NCBI RefSeq assembly: GCF_964204645.1 | Contig: NC_134032.1 | Coordinates: 14,874,275 to 14,938,274 of the forward strand | Length of the DNA stretch: 64,000 bases | DNA from: Tubulanus polymorphus | Lineage: Eukaryota; Nemertea; Palaeonemertea; Tubulaniformes; Tubulanidae | Direction: 5' to 3' | Shown here: one piece after another, positions 16,649 through 28,819 of the stretch | How positions within the stretch are numbered: position 1 is the stretch's first letter | Layout of the letters: each line of letters begins with the position of its first letter | Notes under the pieces: model-generated | The model's database searches: none | Seen by the model: the letters and a program-made list of their open reading frames with translations, nothing else | What the model was told of the DNA's origin: nothing | Made by a program: the position numbers and the translations under genes

Positions 16649-19600
16649 TTATTTCGTGGCGCTCAGCGGATCGTCGAATATACTCGGAGCGTCGAAGATC
16701 GATGTTTCCGGGGTCGACGATGAATCGGACGCCGCCGCCGGTGATTTCTTTGATGATTTTTTCGTCGTCGCCGCGGTGGCGCCCCCAGTTTTTTTCGTTT
16801 TCGACTTTGTCGTCGACGGCGATGAGAAAATATCATCTGAAAATAATAACAATTGAACATAATCTAATAGGGGCGGCACTTCTTTCCACTTGACTTGCTT
16901 TTTCCCCCAACTATTGTCTGACATGTATCCGTTGCTTCCCAAGTCAGTAACCTGTCTGTGGTTTAGTTTCACGATCGGATATTTCACAAACAACGTATCT
17001 ATTGGTATAAGCCCATCCGATTATAAAAAGCTTACCACTAATGATTAGGTAACTAACTATTGCTTTCCCCCATTTGATACGCTTAGAATCCAATCAATTC
17101 ACACAGTCGTTAGACATGATAGACATGATTGTAGTTAAAAAATATGAGATAACTTATTTAGATAACTAATTACTAATTACATCGATACACTTCTTCTAGC
17201 AAAGTCCATCAATTTAACCCTTTCAGTGCTGGCTAATTAATACCCTATAGTGCTGAAGATAATTTGAAAATTTTGAAAAATTCCACCCTAGTGTGTTGAA
17301 TAACGGGAATACCACTATAGTGCGTCTACACCGCGGTGCAGTGTATCGTTAGTTACTAATATTTCACTATGTTTGACAGGTGCTGCCATCTTTCAAGAGA
17401 GATATTTCGTAATTACTAATTACATCAATACACCGCATTGCGGCGTACTAGCAAAATCAATCACCGATTTATACACCGCACTGCGGTGTAGACGCACTGA
17501 AAGGGTTAAAAGGCGGCCACTTTTATTTGACTTGCTTCTATGCTGACAATTCCCTGACAATGTATCTTATTGTTTTCCCTGATTTGATCTGCTAAGCAAT
17601 CAACGCAGTCAAATACGTTTAAACAAAAACCGTTTGATTTTTTAGCACAATCTCGACAAAATTCCCCGACTTTTTTTTAAAGAATAGAAATTTCCCTGAT
17701 TTCCAGGTGAGTAGTGGCCACCTCATCTGCTCGTTACCACGGTAACGACCGGTACTAACCGATATCGTCGTCTTTGAATATTGATTTAGTGGCAGACGTC
17801 GCCGTTTTCTTTTTCGGTTTTTTGTCGACGTTCGATATTTTCGGAACGTCGGCGAAAATGTCGGTGTCGTCCGCGAACAACGAATCGTCCGTCACTTTCT
17901 TCTGTCGCTTCGATTTAGATTTAGTCGTCGTCGTGGCAACGGCCTTGAAATGATCTTCGTCCTGAAAATGATTAGTCGAATATTTTTGTTGAAATCGAAA
18001 AGAAACCGACGGCTCAATCTGGGCGAAATAACGCGGCCACATTTAGTAAAAGCTAAACCGTAAGTAAACTTACCCCAAATATGTCAGGTTCTACAGATGT
18101 AGCTGCTGGTTGTACAGATGCGGCTGCAGGTTGTACAGATGCGGCTGCAGGTGCTACTGATGGTAAAACAGGTGCTGTTTGTTTATTGTTAGATTCTGGT
18201 GATTCAGCTGTAAATTGAATACGATATAAGTTATAGCCAATCACAGGTTTTGACCGCTACTGCTGACATACTATTTTTTGTACACAGTTCCTCCAGGAGA
18301 TTTACGTAAACTCAAGGAGGAGTTTTACTGTAAACTCAGGGAGGAGTTTTACCGCAAACTCAAGGAGTTTTACTGTAAACTCAAGGAGGAGTTTTACTGT
18401 AGGAGATTTACCGTCAACTTGAGAAGGAATTTACCATTAACTTGAAGAAATTTACTGTAAACCCAAGGAGATTTACTGTTGGCCTAAGGAGATTACCGCA
18501 AACCCAAGGAGGAAATTTACCGTTAACTCAAAGAGGAGTTTACCATTAACTGGAGGAGTTTACCATTAACTGGAGGAGTTTAGCATTAACTGGAGGAGTT
18601 TAGCATTAACTGGAGGAGTTTACCATTAACTGGAGGAGTTTACCAAGGAGGAGTTTATTACTTACTCTTCGATATTAAACTCGGTAAATCTTTTTCAACT
18701 TTTGCTTTTCTTTCTTCTCGTTCTTTCACGAATTCGGGAGCGAATAAATCCTCGCTCTCCGGCGACATGATTCGATCCGATTCGTCGCTGAAAATTCCCG
18801 GAGATTCAGCGTCGAGGAAACGACTCTTTTTAGACGACGACGAACTACTGGCGCCCCCTGTCCCGAAAATATCGCTATCGTCGTCGTCGAATATCGAAGA
18901 CGACGTTGATTTCGTTTTAGCCGGAGTCCCGAATAAATCCGTCGGTTTTTTAACCTCCGTCGATATCTTAACAATCGGAGGAGCTGCCGCGGTATCCAAC
19001 GGCGACGCGTCGGATTTAATAGCAGTCTTACTCGTCGTCGTCGTCGTGGAAACAACGTCGCCGAAAATATCGTTTGAAATTTTATTTTCGGAAGAATTTG
19101 AATTCGGTGTTCGCTCCTCGACGGAGGAACCGTTCAATAAATCCGAATTTGAATTAGTTGTTTTATCCGTATTCCAAATATCGGCGTCGTTGCCGAGGCC
19201 GAGGTCGTCGTTTCCGAACATATCGTGACTCGGCGTCGGAACGTGTCTCGTGGTGGCACCACCATCGGTAGTTTGATTGTTCGTCGTTCGATCACTAGGT
19301 GGCGTACTGCTGGATGGAATGGAATCGGTAACGTCGGAGTTCTGGTTACGTCTGCTCGTCGCCCTTGACGGTAGACGACGTTTATTCTGTACTTTCGCTC
19401 GACCCTGAAACCAAATTCATAAAATAAAATCAGCTTCAAGTTAGATTCAAGTCCAAAGATTTCCTTTCACTTCCAATGACACAAAACAAGGTGGCGCCAA
19501 TTTTGTTTGATTTGACTTTTACCCGACTATTTCCTGAAATGCACATTGTTTTTTTCCCCTGATTTGATCTACACAGTCAAATATATAAAACATAGACGGA

Positions 19601-22600
19601 AACTGTTTGAAATTGATTGTAGTTAAAGAATATGAGATAACTAATTGAGATAACTAATTGAGATAACTAATTTAGATAACTTATTATTACTAATTTTTAA
19701 CTACAAGAAATTACTAATTACATCGATACACTACATCTAGCAAATTCCATCATCAATTTACAAGGTCGCCACTTTTATTTGACTAACTTTTCCCCCCGAC
19801 TATTCCCCTGACATACACGTTTTCCCTGACTTGATCAGCTAAGAATCCAATCAATAAACACAGTAAATGTAAGACATTGACGGAAACTGTTTTTAACTGA
19901 TTTTCACATTGTTTTCCCTGACTTGATCTGCTAAGAATCCAATCGATTACCCAAACACAGTCAAATACGTAAGACAAAGACGGAGACTGTTTGATTTTAC
20001 GCATGATCTACCAATCTCAACAAATCTCCCTGACTTTTAGCTTTTTGTTACAAAATTTCCTGACTTTTTTTAGAAAAGAAAATTCCCTGACTTTTCCGTG
20101 ATTTCCAGGTAAGTGGCGCCCCCTGTTAAACTGTAGGGTCCAACAGAGAACTGTTGAACTCAGTTTGTGGCGGTCGTTACCTTGTTAGCACTACTGAGCG
20201 GTTTAACGTTCGCTGGTTGCTCAAACGATATCCCGTCCTCCGTGGGCGTTCTCATAGGTGGCGCTGCACCCGGTAGTAGAGCAGACGGATTTATACTCAA
20301 ACCGGACTGCGCACAAAAAACAAAACAAAATTGTTTAAGGTTTAATTTCCGAAAAACTATTTATAATGTAATCGAAATTCTTAACAACGCTAACCTGCAA
20401 CTGTTTGATAGGTGAAGTGCCGTTGAGTTGTTTCTCTTGTTTGCCAGTAGGAGGCGTTGGTGTGAACAGTTCCCCGCCATCGTCACCTGTAGATTCGTTG
20501 AGTAACGAACGACCACCAGTAGGGGGCGCCGTCGGTTTAGGAGCAGACGCGAATAAATCATTCTCGTCGTCTGCCGGAGTCGATTCTCCGAATAAAGGAT
20601 CGTATTTCGGTTTGGAAATCTCCGGTAGCGGAGGATCGCTCGGAGGTCTCGGTTTCTCCGGACTGGGAGTGGACTTCAGACCGGATCTCACGGCGAACGG
20701 ATCGATTCCTCCGAACATCGAGACTCCTCCAATCGGTTTCTTCGATCTCGTCGTTGTCATCGTTTCTACTGGCGACTACAATGAAATAATTTCAAAATTC
20801 CGTAAGTTATTACCACGGTTACCGCAGATCGAGTGAGGATTCAACGATTGAATTTTCATCGGATTCGTAGCGAATCTGTAAACTTTGTCAGTTATTACCA
20901 CGGTTACCATAATTTGAATTCAACTGTTGAAATCTTTACCTCATCCTTTTTAGAATCGGTCGTAGATGATGAACTAGTAACTCCCTCTATATTAACGTCG
21001 GTCGTCGCGAGAAAATTCGGTCGAATTGCCGCGGCTGGTTTCCGCTCTGAAGCGAAGAGGCCGTCATCCTCATCTTTATCATCATCACCACCGAAAAGAT
21101 CGGTACTACTCGATTTAACAGTTACCCCGGCAACAGTAGCAGACGTATTATTAACGACGACCGAAGACTTAGGTTGCGCCAGAGATGGTGGAGGCTTCTC
21201 CTTAAAAATAGATTCATTAATAGAGTATGAAAATCCACTTGTGGCAAGTGAAGATCCACCAGATGTCACTAATGTGCAGTAGGACATCAACTACTGCAGT
21301 AATTGAGGATTCCACTTGTGGCAAGTGAGGATCCACTTGGTGGTCACTAGTTGTCTGTAAACACTGACTGTGACACCACCTGGTGTTGAATTACGACACT
21401 AACCGTAGTCGGTGAATTCAGCGGACTCGACGCTCCGAACAGATCGACAGACGGATTGTCGTCGACTGCCGGCTTCGAGAATAAAATATCGTCATCGGCA
21501 TCGTCGAAAAGACTTTTACTTCCTGTTCGCTTCTTTTCCGTCGACTGAAAGAAAAGTTAAAACGATTTCGAAAAATTCACATGAAAATAAATCTATTCCG
21601 GCGATCACCGCCAGAAACCAGCGAGGCGATCACCGGGGGGACACTGACCTGATTTTTCGCTTCTGGTTTTTTCGCCGGTTTCGTCGATGGGGCAACCGTC
21701 GCCGTGGAACCGAACAAATCGTCGTCGTCATCGTCGTCGAACAGCGATAATGTCGTTTTCCTACTAGGTGGCGCCGCTGCTGCTTTACTGGAAGCATTCG
21801 GCGTTGTTGATTTTTTTTCGTCCTTGACGGACGTCGATGAAAATAAATCAACGCTATCCTCGAATAAACTTGATTTACCAGCAGACGCAGGAGCAGCAGA
21901 TGGACTCGATATTGTCCGCTCGTTGTTAGGCGCTTGTTTTTTAGCGGCCGTCGTCGAGAAGAAATCATCGTCGTCGGCGAATAAAATGCTGCTGCCGCGT
22001 GATTTACCAACGTCTTTAGCGGCGGATGGTTTTGTAGTCACGGCGCCGAACAGGTCGTCACCGGCGATGTCGTCTTCTTCGTCGAATAAACCACCTCCGA
22101 ATTTCGGTTTCGGTTTCCTGCAAATTTTTCATCAGTTAAAAATATTTAAATTTGAATGAATCTGAATGGTTTTAGATGTAGGGATGGTTTGGTTGACGAA
22201 ATTAAACCTGGTGGTGGTTGATGGAATTAAACCTGGTGGTGGTTGATGGAATTAAACCTGGTGGTGGTTGACCGAATTAAACCTGGTTTACCTGTCTATT
22301 TTTTGTTCCTCCGGTTCCTCGGAGAATAAACTGTTGCTCGATTGCGACGAACTGCGTTCAACCTTCGAAGAGCCACGAGCAGACGAACTTTTCGATTCGC
22401 TCCGATCATCGTCGTCGGATACATCGTCATCGTCGGATCGCGGCGGCGGTGGATGATGCTTCGCCAAGATGGCCGCCGTAAGAGGGTTGCCAGCGTTACC
22501 GAATATAGACACCCCGCCGATCGGAGCCTAAAACAAACGACAAAAAACGAAATGAAAACAAAATTCAGTGAGAAAAATTTCCATTTTTCTAAGCAATGAA

Positions 22601-25600
22601 AAAATACAGACTTTTCCTTTTTTAGATTCGGCCTTCTTCGTTTCCTCCTTTCTATTCAAAGCAGACGCAGCGAACATGTCCTCCTCATCGTCATCAAGGA
22701 AACTTCCACTAGAGGGCGCTGGTTTACCTAAGATGACATTCCGTTACTTCATATGCATAATTCATCAAAAACCTCGAATTCAAATTTTCTCTCACTTACC
22801 GCTAGTTTTATTCGGTTTTGCTGTTGCCATGGCAGCGAACAGACCGTTGTCATCTTCATCATCGTCGTCGAACAACCCGCCACCGCGAGAGGGCGCCACC
22901 GGTTTCTTTGTCGTCTGCTGCTGTGGTTTATCATCTGGAGGTGAGTTTTTAAATAGTTCACTATCGCCCCCTATAAAACATTGAAAAAGGAATTCTAGGT
23001 CATGGATTTATCTTTCTCTTCTCAGGGTGGCCGAGGAGGGGGTATTTATTTTCGGGGGGTTTAATGCTAAGCGGAGGATGTTCTAGAAGAGAGTGTTATC
23101 TATTTATTTTACCTGCGAAGATTGACACGCCACCTGTTGGCACTTTTTTCCCGCTGTACGTTCGGTCTCTGTTGGTCTCTGTAATACGGAGCAACGATTG
23201 CACTTTTTACGACGAAGAAACTTCGACACAAATTACGATTTCATGATTTCCGAATCGAGATTTTCTCGTTACCTTTTTCGCCATGATTTTCATCTTCGGA
23301 TGAATTGTGATCGTCGTTATCGGCGACGGACGTCGTCATCGGTTTTTTAGATTTAATCGCCGCGGATTCATCATCATCGTAGACATCATCGAACAGACCT
23401 CCCTAAAAACAAAACACGTACATTATGAATCGTATTTGCCCTCACTGTAACACTGTCGGCGACGAATCCCATTTTCTTTTTTATTGTAAACTGCAGGATA
23501 ACTTAAGAACTAAATATGATATTGTAAATCTAAACCTAGACACTTTTACTTTTCTTTCGGCCTTTACTAATCCCAATAAACCAATCTTCTTAAATATCGC
23601 GAAATCTATATGTTAGACATTGTATTACTTCTCTCTCTCCTTTTATTATTTTTCTTTTAGTGCACATGTTTTTTTTGTTTTTTTGTCTGTTTGTTGTTGT
23701 TATTGTTGTTTTTCTTCATTTACAATCTTATACTTTGGATTTATGATGAATAAATTAAAATTGAAATTGAATTATGATTGTCGGAGAATGTGAAACGCAG
23801 CAGACGCTCTCCAGGGGGAGACACTACCTTAGGGTCGTCGAAGAGACCACCGCCTCCCGAAAACAATCCCATCTGATCTTCAGGTTCCTCGGCCGGCGCT
23901 CCAAATAAATCTGTCATAAACAAATCAATATTGATTATAGAAATGACCACTAGGTGTCACTGAAGCGACCACTAGGTGTCACTGTCATACCTTCGTCTTC
24001 CTGCTGCTGTTGTTTCTGCTGTTTCTTGCTGCCTTTGTTACCATGGTGATGATGATGATGGTGTCGATGTTTTTTACTGCCGTGACTCGTTCCCGATTCG
24101 GTACGTTTACGCGGTGGCGCCCTCTTTTGTTCGGTTCCTTCATCGTCTGCTTCCTCTTCCTCTTCTTCGTCATTCGCTGCTGCTGATGGTGGCGCCACCG
24201 CGGCTCCGAGTCTTCTTGCTAATTCGTCCTGGAAGCCGCCCGTAGGTGGCACTTTCTGCAAGAAGTGGATTCGAGGCGAAATTATAAAAACGTTTTGGTA
24301 GAATTTCTTAATTTTTCGAGACGATTTTTTGAAAATTTACTTTTTTCTCCTCATTTTCGATGAATAATTCAGATTCTGATTCTTCTTCATTCGATTCTTT
24401 GCCGAACAAATCTTCTTTATCGCTCTATAGAATAACAAGCGCCATCTATTGAGCACTGTATTCAACGGATGAATTTCTCTCGTATGGAAGTTTTTTTTTT
24501 TTAAACGTTACCTGATTATTATCGTCGCTGCCAGATTTTGCGTCACTCGATGAACTCGAATACGACTGCAACAAAAATTTTTATCAGAATTTTTTCAGGA
24601 ATTTCTGTATTCGTTTAGATTTAGGTTTGGTATAGATCAGGGACCTTTCACCAAGAATATCCTGATTAAATCATCACCAGCAAGAACAACGAGACATCAA
24701 AAATTCAAATTCCCTGATTAAATGATAAGATATCCTCAGTGAGGGCTGTTTCTTATCAAGAGGTTCCTTGTGACACTCGTCACCAGCAAGAACAACGAGA
24801 CACCAAAAATTCAAATTCCCTGATTGATTATAAGATATTCTCAGTGAGGGCTGTTTCTTATCAAGTGGTTCTTTGTGCCACTGGTCACCAGCAAGAATTC
24901 AAATTCCCTGATAAAGTTACGAGATATCCTCAGTGAGGGACGTTTCTTATCAAGAGGTTCCTTGTGACACTCATCACCAACAAGAACAACTAGACACCAA
25001 AAATCCAAATTCCCTTATTTTCTCTGGATTAACCTGATCAGCATGAACCCTGCTTTCCACAGCTCAGTCGGAGCCTTTAATTTTAAAGTCTAAGATCATT
25101 TCTTATTGTTCCCTCGCTCAACCAGGTAGTCGTCGTACAGATTGTTCTCGGTTTACCTCAGTTTCTGATCCCGATTCAGATCCCGATTCATCGCTGAATT
25201 TTACTTCATCTTCGGATTCGACGCTTCCAGCTTCTGATTCAGTTTCTTCTTCATCTTCTGATAATGGAAAATCAGATATAATTGAAATATCGATCGAGTT
25301 TCCAGGAGAAACTTGTGAAATATATATTCTTACCGGAATACTCCTTAAGTCCGACCGTGTCGTCCTGGTGAAAAGCTGGGGTTCCTATTATATGCGGCAG
25401 AGCTCTGCTTGAATACGGGTCCTAAAAATAACCCCCCCAAAAAAATTTACTTTCATAAAAATCTTTTTTTCAAACATTCAATTTCGAAAATATGTTTCGA
25501 TCTAAAAATTGGGGAAAACATTTTTCGGAAATGAAAAGAAAAATTATTTCGACGAAAAATTAGCTGACCTTGACTCTCATAATCGGCTCGACTCGTTCCC

Positions 25601-27610
25601 GGTCGTCATCGTCCTCCGAGTCGGAGCCACCCACGTTCATGTCGAGTTCCTCGAAAGCGTTATCGATGACGTTTAATCCGAATTGAATCGCTTCGGTCAT
25701 ACGCGGAATTAATTCGGCTTCTTTTTCCTCTCGTGTTTTCTCTCTTTCATCCTTCTTCTTCTCGTCGTTCGTCGCATCGGTCGTAACGTCCTCGTCGTAA
25801 ACCCTCTATAAATACAAACGTAAACCCTCTATAAATACAAATGTAAACCCTCTATAAATACAAATGTCAACCCTCTATAAATACAGACATCAATCTTTGC
25901 TAAGATTTTAAAAAGAGACGACTAAAAATAAAGACTTCTGCGCTGATGATACAAATGAAATCTAAACCTTCTAAAAATAGAAACAAACCATCTAACGTAT
26001 GTATAAGGACCTTAAGGACAATGTCTCAAATTACAAATAGTTAACCTTTTAAAATACAAAGATCTCTAGTATCCTAACTCCTACTTCTACATGTACCAGA
26101 TCTTTTTTTTAAATATAAAAAAAAAATTGGAAGTAGATATTTTGCCAATTATGGCATCTTTCTCAGGCGCTCTTTGGCAAATACATATAATTCAGAAATT
26201 CGATTTTTACAAGTTAGTATACCTATCATGATTGATAGAACACTATATTCGTGTTGACGCGATGTAGAGAGAATCCCACAATTATAACGAAAAAGTCCGA
26301 AAATGAAACTTCGAGATAGAAGTTTATTTATTATTTAAATAAACTACTATCTCGAAGTTTCATTTTCGGACTTTTTCGATATAATTGTGGGATTCTCTCT
26401 ACTTAGTATATCTACTTTTCGAAACGTAAACTTACGTTTTCTACGAATTGCGTATTGGCGAGCATCATAAAATCATTGAATACGTTGTGAGTTCGGACGT
26501 TCGACATTTTAACCTCGTGCGACAATTCGTCCATTTGTCGATCGATTTCGTGAGTTCTCGAAACCATCTTCTGCGAGAAATCCTGAAGATGCAACAGCAA
26601 CTGAAAAAATAATCAAAATTATTAAAACAAACAAATTTTCATCACTGATTTATTTTTCTTATATCGGTGTATTCTAATGATTGTCTTTTAGTTCCTGTCA
26701 TTGACCTTCCTTTATAACATCTATATTTCTAAGTTATTATGTTATTTTCATCTCTCCGATGATTAAGTCGAAACTGTCAGAATTAACTGTTGAATCATCA
26801 ACTACAGGTTTAACTCATTAACTCTCTGAATACCGAGATTAACATCGGTCTTTTTCGTAAAACTGTTAAATAATCGAACAATATCGAGCCAATAATGAAA
26901 ATAAAATCATTGTCGTCATGGCTGCAACGTGTATCGTGTACCGGTCAACAATGCAATTAAAATCAATATCTAGGGTATAATTGTAGTCCCGGCAATAGTA
27001 TTGCGTAAAGGCCAATAATGGAATTGAAATCAATATTTTTCTGACCCCTGCGTCACCGGCGAGAGACCAGTTTCCGGCATTTTTACGAATCTCGTCTATC
27101 GTCCATTTTCGTTCCCAGATTTTTTCTCCGTCTTCGCCGGTTGTCGCCGTTGGTCCATTCTGCTGCTGAAATAAAGAACAAATTAATCAGCTGAAAAAAG
27201 GAACAACGAGGAGAAGATTTTTTTTAATGTACTGTGGCAACTGAATGTTGATTGGGACTTTGTAAGAGTTAAGGACAAGAAAAGGTAACCCTTCCCATGA
27301 ATATTTGCGATTGAAAACGTTATGAATCGATTGCCAACCAATTTCGAACCAGTTATTCGAAATTTCAATTTCGCAACTGTCAAATTTCTGAACCCGGAAG
27401 TAAACAAAAATCGATCGATATCTGCGCGTATCGGCTGTTTTGAATCGTTTAAAAATCCGTTAAACCGTTAAAATCGATATTTTCAAATAACTGTCGATCG
27501 GGTCTAATCGAATAACTTACAATAACGGCTGGATTTTCGTCTGCTCCCGATAAATGGTCGGGTAAAGGTTCGTCAGAAACGGGCGCAGGAGGAGTTGGTC
27601 CAGGCGCCAT
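16649..27610 (-). CDS. WASHC2: WASH complex subunit 2 (FAM21)
   Basis: 24 coding exons, from 27521-27610, 27046-27165, 26436-26600, 25569-25805, 25334-25421, 25157-25257, 24512-24565, 24341-24424, 23991-24255, 23828-23910, 23273-23402, 23113-23178, 22800-22970, 22612-22727, 22292-22527, 21649-22117, 21404-21544, 20940-21200, 20395-20775, 20181-20306, 18666-19404, 18074-18207, 17760-17961 to 16649-16836. Total 4647 nt, 1548 aa, all phases agree. Known role: endosomal WASH complex subunit that binds retromer VPS35 and capping protein and promotes Arp2/3 actin on endosomes. Visible: folded N-terminal head ([33 protein letters not shown]), acidic PHIIG region, then a long disordered tail with about 20 LFxD/IFxD acidic motifs, [10 protein letters not shown] near 1089 and an [13 protein letters not shown] segment (about 1126) where vertebrate FAM21 has its capping-protein-interaction motif. 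It ends [11 protein letters not shown]. Length is close to the family norm (about 1340 aa in human). A His7 run lies in exon 9. Confidence 0.93.
16837..17759. repeat. WASHC2 last intron with foldback element
   Basis: The segment 17215-17508 is flanked by TTAACCCTTTCAGTG and its complement CACTGAAAGGGTTAA, with inner inverted copies of GTGCGTCTACACCGC. Repeats with TTCCCTGATTTGATCTGCTA recur in the 19405-20180 intron. Confidence 0.6.
18285..18660. repeat. GGAGGAGTTTACC minisatellite in WASHC2 intron
   Basis: Imperfect units of about 17-30 bp, TTAACTGGAGGAGTTTACCA, filling the intron 18208-18665 up to the donor. Not coding. Confidence 0.75.
19440..20130. repeat. WASHC2 intron with dispersed repeat blocks
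   Basis: Three imperfect blocks with CCCTGACTTGATCTGCTAAG, CACAGTCAAATA and GACGGAAACTGTTTG, also found at 17530-17690. Includes ATAACTAATT-type short repeats (19625-19700). No coding signal. Confidence 0.55.
22170..22280. repeat. GGTGGTTGA short tandem repeat
   Basis: Four units of about 32 bp, ATTAAACCTGGTGGTGGTTG, in a WASHC2 intron. Confidence 0.7.
23420..23770 (+). mobile_element. 3' end of a truncated non-LTR retrotransposon in WASHC2 intron
   Basis: A short frame (23425-23616) reads [18 protein letters not shown], then LQDNLR. This CxxC..H..C pattern is characteristic of the C-terminal knuckle of LINE polymerase proteins. It is followed by a T-rich 3' UTR and a tail of AAATTGAAATTGAA repeats. 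It is inserted antisense within the intron 23403-23827 and is only a 5'-truncated remnant. Confidence 0.65.
24640..25030. repeat. About 110-bp tandem repeat, copy cluster 1
   Basis: Three to four units with GATATCCTCAGTGAGGGCTG, TTCTTATCAAGAGGTTCCTT, CACCAGCAAGAACAAC and AAATTCAAATTCCCTGAT. Inverted relatives are at 55120-55610 in the DIDO1-like gene. Confidence 0.8.
25806..26435. repeat. WASHC2 intron with short repeats and a palindromic hairpin element
   Basis: CCCTCTATAAATACAAATGT repeats at 25800-25885. At 26268-26402 a near-perfect inverted repeat starts GAGAGAATCCCACAATTATA and returns as its complement. The same arms bound the element at 34662-35032. Confidence 0.7.
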
Positions 27611-28073
27611 TTTGAATATAAATGTCATGTGATCTGTTTTCTCGGGTCGGCGCACTAGCCGCGGCGGGTTTACTAACGTCTCGAGCAGCGTTCTCGAGTA
27701 GCTAGTAGTTGCCCGCCGGATGAATCGAGCGCGTTTCGGGCCAGGTAGTTATCGATATTTTGACATTTGATCGATTTTAATCGTTTTTAGGTTTGATAAT
27801 TATGATGTCAACGCTTAATATAACTATGACGAGTTTTAAACTTAGAAAGTGAAAGTAAATATTTGTATTTTAAACGATGAAACTTCTTATAAATCTACTG
27901 AAATACCTTTTTTAGAGGTCACCGACTGTGTGTCACTTTACAGGGCTAGTCTGAGTACCAGTCGTTGTTACGGTTCTGTACAACGTCTGGCGCTAAACTA
28001 TCTTATAGAGGTTAACTCCTGTTAATAATACGGGTTATATTTTAAGATTCAAGAATAGGGGACTAGTGGTTAG

Positions 28074-28112
28074 GATTAGGGTTAGGTTTAGGGTTAGGGT
28101 TAGGTTTAGTTC
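28074..28112 (+). repeat. Interstitial telomere-like repeat
   Basis: GGATTAGGGTTAGGTTTAGG followed by GTTAGGGTTAGG: about six TTAGGG-like units with variants, in the WASHC2-CCDC127 intergenic region. A similar GGATTA run lies at 54475-54500. Confidence 0.8.
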
Positions 28113-28207
28113 CCTAATCATCATTAATTACTATATACATCTCTAGAAATGTCATTTAGAAAATAGGGAAGGAAAATGAGCTTGAAATGTTTCGTTGATC
28201 TAATTGA

Positions 28208-28504
28208 TCTAAAGCCGGGCGTAGGTCGGCCTTGCGACGGCTTGCAACTCACTGCGACGCGACTCACTGCGACCGCCAACCGACCTACGCTACCTTGCGA
28301 CTGCCAGCGACGGGTTACGACTGCCAGCGACATGTTCTACTTTCTGCGACGCGACCGTCGCAACCGATCTACGCGCTTTAACGACTGGGAGCAACTAGTC
28401 ACACACAGTCGCTGACAATCGCGTCGCAACCGACTTATGCCCCCACTTGTGACGCAACGCGACGATCGCGTCACGTCGCAAGGCCGACCTACGCCCGCCT
28501 TAAG
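28208..28504. mobile_element. MITE-like element, about 295 bp, with 26-bp inverted ends
   Basis: Left AAGCCGGGCGTAGGTCGGCC and right GGCCGACCTACGCCCGCCTT are complementary. The interior contains GCGACTGCCAGCGAC repeats. No open frame of interest. Confidence 0.75.
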
Positions 28505-28572
28505 GCATCTACATGGATACAATCCAGAGACTATGTGATACAAAGCTAAAACAACATTATAGGACATGCATG

Positions 28573-28770
28573 TTATGGAACTAATGTCTATTTCAACCTG
28601 ACTTGAGAGCATTCCGGGTGGCCTAGCTCACTCAGTGTTAGTAGTACATACCTGATAAAAGTCTTAGTAGGATCAGAAAGGACTGGCAGTCGACCTAAAT
28701 CATCATTTTTTAATCCATTTACTGTATTGAAGGATTTCAAAAAAGTCTTCATGTTAAATTGACATTAGCC
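28573..28770. mobile_element. Partial copy of the GTCTATTTCAACCTGACTTG element
   Basis: Matches one arm of the large foldback element at 32550-33045 (TTGAGAGCATTCCGGGTGGC, AGTACATACCTGATAAA, CAGTCGACCTAAATCAT). Another fragment is at 59840-59930. Confidence 0.7.
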
Positions 28771-28819
28771 TTAATATGTTTAGCGTTTTGATTGTAGGTC
28801 GTGTTATTGTAAGAAGACA

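Larger units (their letters stand above)
27611..28819. promoter_or_regulatory. Divergent intergenic region between WASHC2 and CCDC127
   Basis: Head-to-head arrangement, 1.2 kb between start codons. The WASHC2-proximal 150 bp are GC/CpG-rich (GCCGCGGCGGG, CGTCTCGAGCAGCG), consistent with a CpG-type promoter; no TATA box is evident. The rest contains a telomere-like repeat and two foldback elements. Confidence 0.45.
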
